Source: Peptoniphilaceae bacterium | GTDB taxonomy: Bacteria > Bacillota > Clostridia > Tissierellales > Peptoniphilaceae | Reading direction: 5' to 3' | DNA length: 13,332 nucleotides | NCBI GenBank assembly: GCA_029983595.1 | Contig: JASBZD010000026.1 | Coordinates: forward strand, 1-13,332 | Shown here: positions 8,188 to 13,332 of the stretch, piece by piece | Layout: each line of letters opens with the position of its first letter | Numbering within the stretch: the first letter of the stretch is position 1 | The notes under the pieces: generated by a model | Told to the model about the DNA's origin: nothing | Databases searched by the model: none | What the model saw: the letters and a program-made list of their open reading frames with translations, nothing else | Program-made: the position numbers and the translations under genes

Positions 8188-8508
8188 TTAATTTTCTATC
8201 CTTTCCAATACAAAGTCTACCTTATCTTTTAAGTCTCTGTCGTTTAGTCTAGCTAGAAATTCAAACTCTTCTCTAGATTTTTCTAGTCTTTCGTTAGAGA
8301 TTCTCTCTGCTTCGTGCGTTTTATTTTCAATTATTCTTTTAGCCTCATTATTAGCATCTTTTATAATATTATGAGCCTTAACTTTAGCCTCTTCCTCTGC
8401 TTTTTTAATAGCACGGAGTTTATTATCTCTAGCCTCTTTTACTTGAAGTTCTAGCGATTCTTCTAAATCTCTTATATCTTTTATAGAATCGATTACCAGG
8501 TAACTCAC
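8188..8508 (-). CDS. ntpF: V-type ATPase subunit G/H-like (peripheral stalk; NtpF in Enterococcus naming)
   Basis: This 106-residue protein is almost wholly a charged coiled coil rich in Ala, Lys and Glu (for example RAIKKAEEEAKVKAHNII), as expected of the small stalk subunit that pairs with subunit E. It is the first gene of the ntp operon, the same place as E. hirae ntpF, and abuts ntpI with no gap. The start is uncertain: the GTG at 8508-8506 is the only usual start codon, but it directly follows AAGGGG, leaving almost no spacing. A CTG three codons downstream (8499) would be better spaced from AAGGGGGTGAG but is a rare start. No ATG, GTG or TTG occurs upstream in frame before the stop at 8577. 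Assignment rests on composition and position, because this subunit diverges fast. Confidence 0.88.
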   Translation of the reverse strand: MSYLVIDSIKDIRDLEESLELQVKEARDNKLRAIKKAEEEAKVKAHNIIKDANNEAKRIIENKTHEAERISNERLEKSREEFEFLARLNDRDLKDKVDFVLERIEN

Positions 8509-8550
8509 CCCCTTAAATTTTTCAAAAGTAATAAAATAACACGCAATTGC

Positions 8551-8596
8551 CTTAAGAAATAAAGCTTTTGCACTCTAAAAAATCCTCTTAAGAAAT
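8551..8596 (-). repeat. Two copies of a 10-base direct repeat in the ntp operon leader
   Basis: The sequence ATTTCTTAAG occurs at 8596-8587 and again at 8560-8551 on the minus strand, start to start 36 bases apart, both downstream of the predicted ntp promoter. Each contains the palindrome CTTAAG, so in RNA the copies could also pair with one another over 7 bases. The interval also includes the palindrome AAAGCTTT. It could be an operator, an RNA switch, or chance in A+T-rich DNA. Confidence 0.45.
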
Positions 8597-8611
8597 TGTT
8601 TGCATACTGTA

Positions 8612-8640
8612 ATTTTATCATTTTATACACGTTTTTTCAA
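8612..8640 (-). promoter_or_regulatory. Predicted housekeeping-sigma promoter of the ntp operon (extended -10)
   Basis: On the minus strand, TTGAAA (8640-8635) is followed after 17 bases by TAAAAT (8617-8612), with TG one base before it, an extended -10 element. It sits just downstream of the terminator that closes the preceding cluster and about 105 bases before ntpF. This puts the transcription start near 8605 and gives a leader of about 100 nt. It is seen in sequence, but activity is inferred. Confidence 0.65.
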
Positions 8641-8660
8641 TTATTTAAATGTTTATTAAT

Positions 8661-8691
8661 AAAAAAAGAAAGCCCAAAAATTAGGCTTTCT
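8661..8691 (-). terminator. Intrinsic terminator of the hutD-sdaAB-sdaAA-thioesterase-ppiC cluster
   Basis: On the minus strand, AGAAAGCC (8691-8684 side) pairs with GGCTTTCT (8674-8667 side) in a perfect 8-bp stem with a 9-base loop, followed directly by a run of T at 8667-8661. It lies 17 bases past the ppiC stop codon and just ahead of the ntp promoter, separating the two transcription units. Confidence 0.85.
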
Positions 8692-8708
8692 AAAAAAATT
8701 ATAGTATT

Positions 8709-9461
8709 TTATCTTATATTTTCTTCAAATAATTCTACATTATGTTTTTTATTAAGTTCGTCAATTTTTTCTACATACATAGCTTGTTGTTTTTGTCTTA
8801 AGATTTCCATTTTAACATCTTGGTAAACATCGGCTATTTTAGTTTCATCAGCAGATTTTTTGCCATTAAGTTTTATAACATGGTACCCAAAATCAGTTTT
8901 TATAGGTTCTGAAATTTCTCCCACTTCCATATTAAAAGCAGCATTTTCAAACTCAGGAACCATCATTCCACGCCCAAACTCTCCAAGATTTCCGCCTTCT
9001 TGAGCCGATGGACAAGTTGAGTAAGCTTTTGCTAATTCTTCAAAAGCCTCTCCAGCTTCAAGTTTATTTAAAACGTCACGAGCCTCTGCTTCAGTTTCTA
9101 CTAATATATGAGATGCATCTACTGACTCACCGGCAAATTGGTCCTTATTAGTATTAAAGAAGTCTTCAATTTCCTTATCTGTAACTTCTGCATCTTCTAT
9201 TACTTTTTGAAATGCATAATTTTTTAATAAATTATCTGCAGTCTCATTTAAAATTACTAAAAAATCCTCATCTTCATGAAGATTATTCTCTTTTGCATCA
9301 ATTAATAAAAGTTCTTGGTTAATCATTTCAGAGATAATAGTTTTTATTCCCTCATTTCCGCTAAATTGCATAGCTACTTGCGGACCAATAGTCTCTACAA
9401 ATTTTACTACATCATCTTGTGTTATTTCTTTTCCATCTACTTTTGCTACTACTTTACTCAT
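8709..9461 (-). CDS. PpiC-type (parvulin) peptidyl-prolyl cis-trans isomerase, cytoplasmic
   Basis: This protein speeds cis-trans isomerisation of proline bonds and acts as a folding helper. It is 250 residues: an N-terminal SurA/PrsA-like helical domain (about 1-105), a parvulin rotamase domain (about 114-200) and a short helical tail. Active-site features include His118 in ASHIL, Cys150 in the YSTCPSAQEGGNLG segment and His194 in FGYHVI. Unlike the secreted lipoprotein PrsA, it has no signal peptide, no lipobox Cys and no membrane segment: it begins MSKVVAKVDGKEIT, so it should stay in the cytoplasm. Such leaderless forms are common in clostridia. The ATG at 9461 has AAAGGAGA upstream. It is the last gene of its cluster, 17 bases after the thioesterase, and is followed by a terminator. 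Its client proteins are unknown. Confidence 0.93.
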   Translation of the reverse strand: MSKVVAKVDGKEITQDDVVKFVETIGPQVAMQFSGNEGIKTIISEMINQELLLIDAKENNLHEDEDFLVILNETADNLLKNYAFQKVIEDAEVTDKEIEDFFNTNKDQFAGESVDASHILVETEAEARDVLNKLEAGEAFEELAKAYSTCPSAQEGGNLGEFGRGMMVPEFENAAFNMEVGEISEPIKTDFGYHVIKLNGKKSADETKIADVYQDVKMEILRQKQQAMYVEKIDELNKKHNVELFEENIR

Positions 9462-9478
9462 ATCTTCTCCTTTATTTT

Positions 9479-10189
9479 TTATTCATTCCACTTAGTTATG
9501 GCATATGCTTTAAGCTTGCCATCACCTAGTATCTCATGAATAAATATATTTTTCTCTATTTCTTCTTTTTTAAGTACTACTTTTTCAGTAGGTTTTATCT
9601 CTTTTTTATAATAAATCTCAAGTGATTTAAGGTTTGAGTCGTCATTTTCTATAGAATCTGTAAGCCAACCTATATAATTGGCAGAGTTTATATGATTATT
9701 ATAATCTATATCGGACTTATAAGTTTTTCTCTCTTCTCCCTCATCAATTATTTTAACATTTCTAAATTTTTCAAACTTCTTAAAATTAGGTACTCCCTTA
9801 ATTTCATAGGCATCTAAAACCTCATCTGGAAGTTCAATTATCGATTTAGTCTCAATACTTGCGACAAGCCATACTCCAGTAGATTTAATTAATAAATTTT
9901 TATCCATATCAAATATATCTACGTTACGATATGCTTTTAATTTATCTATCTTAGGAGTATAAGTTTCGATTATTACTTTTTCGTTAGATCTTGGAAATCT
10001 CTCTACCTCAAATTTTGCCTGATATAATATCCAGGAATATCCCATCCTAAGCATATCATCATTAGTTAATAAAACCTCTTGTCCCTCTATATCTCCAGCT
10101 TCTAAAATTAATTTAAAAAGATATTTTGGAGATAAAAGTCTTTCTCTAGTCAAAAAAGATGTAGGAATTACAAATTCCTTTTTCGCCAT
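9479..10189 (-). CDS. Acyl-ACP thioesterase (FatA/FatB family)
   Basis: The product is predicted to cleave fatty acyl chains from acyl carrier protein and release free fatty acids in the cytoplasm. It is 236 residues with two hot-dog domains in tandem, the normal size for bacterial members. The N-terminal half has the stretch MLRMGYSWILYQAKFEVERFP (46-66). The C-terminal half carries SDIDYNNHINSANYIGWL (159-176), where Asn164 and His166 match the catalytic Asn-X-His of plant FatA/FatB. The start is ATG at 10189-10187, 2 bases after the sdaAA stop. The nearest ribosome binding site candidate, GAGGT, is about 13 bases away, weaker than its neighbours', so coupling to sdaAA may matter. Chain-length preference cannot be read from the sequence. 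Family assignment is confident. Confidence 0.92.
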   Translation of the reverse strand: MAKKEFVIPTSFLTRERLLSPKYLFKLILEAGDIEGQEVLLTNDDMLRMGYSWILYQAKFEVERFPRSNEKVIIETYTPKIDKLKAYRNVDIFDMDKNLLIKSTGVWLVASIETKSIIELPDEVLDAYEIKGVPNFKKFEKFRNVKIIDEGEERKTYKSDIDYNNHINSANYIGWLTDSIENDDSNLKSLEIYYKKEIKPTEKVVLKKEEIEKNIFIHEILGDGKLKAYAITKWNE

Positions 10190-10191
10190 TA

Positions 10192-11112
10192 TTAATCGCC
10201 TACCTCTATTTTTTCTGGTGTTTTTGTTCCTATATTTTTATTTTTTTCTAAAAATTCATGCATAATCTGTTTTCCGACATCAGTTCCAGCAAGCCCACCA
10301 AGACCAGTTTCTCGAAGTGACTCAGGTAAATTAGAACCCACTTCTTCTACAGCAATACAAACCTGTTCAAATGGTACTATTGATTTTATGCCAGCTAAAG
10401 ACATATCAGAAGATATAAATGCATTTACAACTCCTGAGGCATTTCTAAAAGTACATGGATATTCTACAAGTCCCGCTATAGGATCGCACACAAGACCTAA
10501 TACATGGATATACGCTATAGATGCAGCGTTAAAAATTTGATCGATATCTCCACCCAAAAGATAAGTAATTGCACCGGCTGCCATAGCTGCACCAGATCCA
10601 GTTTCTGCCTGACAACCCCCTTCAGCTCCCGCAAATGAGCTATATCTTCCGATTATTTTACCTACCCCTACAGCAGTAAGCATAGATTCTACAAGCTTAT
10701 CTGTCGTAAAATTATATCTATTTTTCATGGAAGTAAGAGCAGCTGGTAAAATCCCTGAAGAACCTGCAGTAGGTGATGCGACAATTTTTCCCATACAAGC
10801 ACTAGATTCAAGTGTAGAAAAAGCCATAGCCATTGCGTTAGTTATAAAATCTCCAGTAATAGTCTCATTATTATCAGAATAGTTCTTCATTCTATGCGCA
10901 AACCCATCGATCATACCCATCTCAGTTTTTGAGGGTTTATCTAGGTTTACATTAGCAGAACCTTCCATAACCTCTAGCATTTTAGTTAAATTTTCTATGA
11001 TTTCTTCTTTAGTAAATTGTCCAGTTTTTGAGTCTTCTTCTAAAACTAGTTGCCAAAGTTCTATATTTTTTTCTTTACATTTATTTTTAATAACTTCTAC
11101 AGACTCAAACAT
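10192..11112 (-). CDS. sdaAA: L-serine dehydratase, iron-sulfur-dependent, alpha subunit
   Basis: With SdaAB this forms the oxygen-sensitive [4Fe-4S] enzyme that deaminates L-serine to pyruvate and ammonia, without pyridoxal phosphate. The protein is 306 residues, normal for the alpha chain of two-subunit enzymes. Cluster-ligand cysteines are Cys167 (EGGCQAETGSG), Cys209 (VCDPIAG) and Cys220 (YPCTFRN); their spacings of 42 and 11 match the three ligand cysteines of the single-chain bacterial enzymes. A further conserved Cys106 lies before the substrate-site loop SPTAGSSG (113-120). Start is ATG at 11112-11110, with AGGGGTGA 5-6 bases upstream inside sdaAB. It shares one base with the sdaAB stop (TAATG), which should couple the two subunits. 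It is followed 2 bases later by the thioesterase gene. Confidence 0.96.
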   Translation of the reverse strand: MFESVEVIKNKCKEKNIELWQLVLEEDSKTGQFTKEEIIENLTKMLEVMEGSANVNLDKPSKTEMGMIDGFAHRMKNYSDNNETITGDFITNAMAMAFSTLESSACMGKIVASPTAGSSGILPAALTSMKNRYNFTTDKLVESMLTAVGVGKIIGRYSSFAGAEGGCQAETGSGAAMAAGAITYLLGGDIDQIFNAASIAYIHVLGLVCDPIAGLVEYPCTFRNASGVVNAFISSDMSLAGIKSIVPFEQVCIAVEEVGSNLPESLRETGLGGLAGTDVGKQIMHEFLEKNKNIGTKTPEKIEVGD

Positions 11113-11777
11113 TACTTCACCCCTGTAATATATTTCCCAAAACTAAATCTCTGATCATTAATTATCTCATTTATAATATCAGAAGAAACTAGCTCTGTAG
11201 TCTCAGTAACTAGCGTAACCTCATCGTCACGTTTTACAGTATACATATTTTCAATATTATAATTATTCTTATCTAGAACGCTAGAAACATAGTGGATAAT
11301 GCCAGTTTGCTCAGAATATTTTAAAATAAGAGTAGGAAACTCACCCGTATAAGAAACAGGGCTTCCATCAACTTCTATAATCTCGATATTTCCCCCGCCG
11401 ATAGATGAACCTACAACTTCAGAAACACTACCATCTGGATAACTAAAAATAACTTTTACGCTATTAGGATGAACTTTTCCCAAATCGCTAATAGTAAAAT
11501 CGTATTTTAGCCCCTCTTTATCTGCTATCTCAAATGAATTTCTAAGCCTCTCGTCATCAGTATCAAAACCTAAAGCTCCAGCAAGAAGAGCCTTATCAGT
11601 TCCATGACCTTTATAAGTCGCAGCAAAAGAACCATGAAGCTTAAACTCTACATGGTTATACCCCTCACCACAAATTGCTCTAGCAGTTTTTGAAATTCTG
11701 CAAGCCCCAGCCGTATGTGAGCTACTTGGACCTATCATAATTGGCCCAATTATATCAAAAACCTTATAATCTTTCAC
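11112..11777 (-). CDS. sdaAB: L-serine dehydratase, iron-sulfur-dependent, beta subunit
   Basis: This is the partner chain of SdaAA. The protein is 221 residues. The N-terminal domain (about 1-140) carries the family motif IGPSSSHTAG at 15-24, then GHGTDKALLAG (57-67), HPN (103-105) and SIGGGNI (125-131). A C-terminal ACT domain (about 148-219) is typical of two-subunit enzymes of Gram-positive bacteria and may sense an amino acid. The start is GTG at 11777-11775; GGAGGT lies 8 bases upstream, within the last codons of the hutD gene, which ends just 3 bases before. That tight junction means HutD and the dehydratase are almost certainly co-translated. It overlaps sdaAA by one base. Confidence 0.95.
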   Translation of the reverse strand: MKDYKVFDIIGPIMIGPSSSHTAGACRISKTARAICGEGYNHVEFKLHGSFAATYKGHGTDKALLAGALGFDTDDERLRNSFEIADKEGLKYDFTISDLGKVHPNSVKVIFSYPDGSVSEVVGSSIGGGNIEIIEVDGSPVSYTGEFPTLILKYSEQTGIIHYVSSVLDKNNYNIENMYTVKRDDEVTLVTETTELVSSDIINEIINDQRFSFGKYITGVK

Positions 11778-11780
11778 AGA

Positions 11781-12347
11781 CTATACCTCCATCTCAACTA
11801 CTATAATACGTGAATACTCCCCGCTATTATTTACTATTTCTATTTCATCATTTTTACCAATAAATAATGTATCAAACTTCTCAATAGTAAACTCTTCATT
11901 ATTATATTTTACTTTAATATTTCCATCAACTGGGATAATAGCATTAGATAAATTATAAGTTTTTAAAGTACAATCCTCGCATAAAGACTCAACTCTTAAG
12001 CCTCCTTGAAGCCCCTTTTTTAATATAAGGTTAAAATCTCTAACTTCAGAATATGAGATAGTATTTTTTGAACCATCAAAATAAAAAATCTCAAATGGCT
12101 CAAGCTTAAAATCTTCGCCTTCATATTTTAAGACTAAATCATTAGTTAGACTCATAATATATCGATCATATCCGCTAAAATCAGAAAATACGCTCTCTTC
12201 ATCAGTAGTAGTAGCTGAAGAAATTCTATAATTAAAATTTCTATCAGAAAGATTAGCATCCTCAGGGAAGATAAATAATTCAGTAGTCTCGCCACCACTC
12301 CATTTAGTAGTTTTATAATCTTGTTTTTTAATAATTTTTATGCCCAT
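11781..12347 (-). CDS. HutD family protein (cupin-like)
   Basis: This is a small beta-rich cupin-like protein of the HutD family, usually found with histidine-utilisation genes and thought to bind a pathway intermediate or regulate flux rather than catalyse a defined reaction. I place the start at the ATG 12347-12345, giving 188 residues: AGGTG stands 7 bases upstream, whereas extending to the in-frame TTG at 12365 would use that site as coding sequence. Family motifs are KWSGGETTEL (15-24), FNYRISSA (38-45), FSDFSGYDR (54-62) and RDFNLI (103-108). It ends 3 bases before sdaAB. No hut gene is visible, so its job here may relate to serine or general amino-acid breakdown; that is inference. The 5' region holds an inverted repeat over the ribosome binding site. 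Confidence 0.87.
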   Translation of the reverse strand: MGIKIIKKQDYKTTKWSGGETTELFIFPEDANLSDRNFNYRISSATTTDEESVFSDFSGYDRYIMSLTNDLVLKYEGEDFKLEPFEIFYFDGSKNTISYSEVRDFNLILKKGLQGGLRVESLCEDCTLKTYNLSNAIIPVDGNIKVKYNNEEFTIEKFDTLFIGKNDEIEIVNNSGEYSRIIVVEMEV

Positions 12348-12352
12348 AATAA

Positions 12353-12388
12353 AACACCTCACCAAGATTAAAATACCCGAGAGGTGTT
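12353..12388 (-). promoter_or_regulatory. Inverted repeat covering the hutD ribosome binding site (possible RNA switch or attenuator)
   Basis: On the minus strand, AACACCTC (12388-12381) is perfectly complementary to GAGGTGTT (12360-12353), with a 20-base loop between. The second arm contains the GAGGTG that serves as the hutD ribosome binding site, so the folded RNA would hide it. The arm is followed by TTATT, so a weak terminator for the upstream SLH gene is the alternative reading. The repeat is certain; its role is inferred. Confidence 0.55.
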
Positions 12389-12410
12389 AAAAATAAACTA
12401 AATTTTATTT

Positions 12411-12439
12411 ATATTATTTATAGATTTCTACTCCATCAA
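12411..12439 (-). promoter_or_regulatory. Weak candidate promoter for the hutD-sdaA cluster
   Basis: TTGATG (12439-12434) and TAATAT (12416-12411) on the minus strand are 17 bases apart, each matching 4 of 6 consensus positions. The start would fall just after the SLH gene stop and produce an RNA beginning near the inverted repeat. In such A+T-rich DNA matches like this arise easily; the cluster could instead be read through from the SLH gene. Confidence 0.25.
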
Positions 12440-13332
12440 TAACTACATAATCGTGTTTTACTGTCGCCTCAATTATTTGATAATATGCCCAGTTATCATC
12501 TATATCTTTAAAAGGTTTAGGTCTTTTAACATCTATATATGACTCATCTGGATGGCGATCTAAAACTCTATTTATAGTAGTAACGATCTCTGCTCGTGTC
12601 ACATTGCTAGAAGGACCAAAAGTCCCGTCAGGAAAACCTAACATATATCCCATATCATTAACTCTCGCTATATCTTTATAAGCCCAATGAGATGATTTTA
12701 CATCTGGAAAAGATGCAGAAGCAGAGTTATTTAGAGATTTATATCTAGAGATAATAGCCGCAACCTCAGCTCTTGAAATTTTTGCGTTAGGCTTAAATGA
12801 GCCATCATCAAATCCCTTCATAATACCTTCTTTTTCCACAAATGCTATATAATCTGAATACCAATCAGATCTTGCATCCTTAGCTTTTGGTTTGCCTTTT
12901 GGTACGTTGCCATCAGTCATAATACGCGCTAAAATAGTCGCAACCTCAGCACGCGTAACAGTACCCTGAGGTTTAAATTTCCTATTAGGAAGCCCCTTCA
13001 TATAAGGCTCATGTACCTTTACATCTGAAGATGTATCGCGAGTATCCTCATATATTTTTCTAAATAGCTCATACATATTTTGATATAAACCGACATCTTT
13101 ACCTAAAAAGAAATCTATAAAATTAGTCTGTTTCTCAAACTCTGAAAGATTAGCTTTAACTACATTTTCATATCCAAAGCTTTTAAAACCTTCGATAATA
13201 TCATCTAGCATCTCTTTACGCATGCTATTCTCGTCGACATAATTTATAATTTTTTTCTCAATCAACTTTTTATCACGATAAACTTCAATTTCGATAATAT
13301 CCTCATACTTAGGTGGAATATTAATCTTAAAA
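12414..13332 (-). CDS. S-layer-homology (SLH) domain surface protein, C-terminal part only
   Basis: This is the C-terminal end of a cell-surface protein; SLH repeats bind secondary cell-wall polymer and hold proteins on the envelope. The frame stays open to the right edge, with 305 codons visible and no convincing start (the TTG at 13265 has no ribosome binding site), so the gene begins outside the window and any signal peptide is unseen. Visible residues 1-100 are charged and helical with no family I recognise. SLH repeats follow at about 105-137 (TRAE at 126), 152-197 (SRAE at 186) and 208-257 (TRAE at 245). Then comes a half-repeat starting FKDIDDNWAYYQIIEA, ending YK and the TAA at 12414. 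The first repeat lacks the usual opening aromatic segment. The protein's main function lies in the missing N-terminal part. Confidence 0.88.
   Translation of the reverse strand, partial: FKINIPPKYEDIIEIEVYRDKKLIEKKIINYVDENSMRKEMLDDIIEGFKSFGYENVVKANLSEFEKQTNFIDFFLGKDVGLYQNMYELFRKIYEDTRDTSSDVKVHEPYMKGLPNRKFKPQGTVTRAEVATILARIMTDGNVPKGKPKAKDARSDWYSDYIAFVEKEGIMKGFDDGSFKPNAKISRAEVAAIISRYKSLNNSASASFPDVKSSHWAYKDIARVNDMGYMLGFPDGTFGPSSNVTRAEIVTTINRVLDRHPDESYIDVKRPKPFKDIDDNWAYYQIIEATVKHDYVVIDGVEIYK

Noticed and set aside
1..8508. F-type ATP synthase or flagellar/type III ATPase
   Set aside because: Subunit A has the V/A-specific insertion, B lacks Walker A, and subunits C, D, F, I and K are of V/A type.
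8596..8826. Plus-strand open frame of 76 codons across the ntp promoter and terminator
   Set aside because: It runs through the terminator and promoter and the end of ppiC; composition is that of A+T-rich noncoding DNA.
9315..9539. Plus-strand open frame of 74 codons across the ppiC-thioesterase junction
   Set aside because: Phe/Tyr/Ser-rich shadow of two solid genes on the other strand.
12348..12365. Extended hutD start at TTG 12365
   Set aside because: It would make the ribosome binding site of the ATG at 12347 part of the coding region, and the extra six residues do not fit the family's start.
12414..13265. SLH protein as a complete 283-residue gene starting at 13265
   Set aside because: The frame continues upstream to the window edge without a stop and the TTG has no ribosome binding site, so it is a partial gene.
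1..13332. Mobile element, CRISPR array, tRNA or rRNA, phage genes or a new defence system
   Set aside because: No repeat arrays, transposase or integrase motifs, or structured RNA genes were seen; the window is compact housekeeping operons.

Overview
This window comes from a low-GC (roughly one third G+C) Gram-positive anaerobe, and every gene I can support is on the minus strand, so transcription runs from high to low coordinates. Features pointing to a Clostridia/Tissierellia-type organism, possibly a Peptoniphilaceae-like anaerobic coccus, are: a bacterial V-type (not F-type) ATPase in the Enterococcus-like ntp gene order, a two-subunit iron-sulfur L-serine dehydratase, a parvulin without a signal peptide, and an S-layer-homology (SLH) protein with the truncated fourth repeat common in such organisms. 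The family-level placement is an inference from gene style, not from a marker gene.

Layout in transcription order. (1) 13331-12414: C-terminal part of a surface protein with three SLH repeats; its 5' end lies beyond the window. (2) 12347-8709: a tight five-gene cluster of hutD family gene, sdaAB, sdaAA, acyl-ACP thioesterase and PpiC-type prolyl isomerase. Junctions are a 1-base overlap or gaps of 2-17 bases, and the cluster ends in a clear intrinsic terminator (8661-8691). A perfect 8-bp inverted repeat at the front of this cluster covers the ribosome binding site of the hutD gene. (3) 8640-1: the V-ATPase operon, with a good extended -10 promoter (8612-8640), a leader of about 100 nt, then ntpF-I-K-E-C-G-A-B-D. 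The last gene, ntpD, runs off the left edge. Junctions are overlaps or gaps of 0-20 bases, and several ribosome binding sites lie inside the end of the previous gene, so translation is probably coupled.

Function. The ntp genes encode a complete V1 motor (A, B, C, D, E, F and G-type subunits) and its Vo partner (I and K). All five residues known to bind Na+ in the Enterococcus hirae K ring are present in NtpK here, so the enzyme is predicted to move Na+ rather than H+. The catalytic Walker A lysine of NtpA and the arginine finger of NtpB are in place. NtpB carries an acidic C-terminal tail of about 40 residues not expected from the E. hirae protein. The upstream cluster pairs serine breakdown to pyruvate and ammonia with a HutD-type protein (a family normally tied to histidine utilisation), fatty acyl release and a folding helper.

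I found no mobile element, CRISPR array, tRNA/rRNA gene or wholly undescribed system. The more unusual signals are the sequestered hutD ribosome binding site, the HutD-serine dehydratase pairing, the NtpB tail and a local excess of the tetranucleotide CTAG in ntpB/ntpD.
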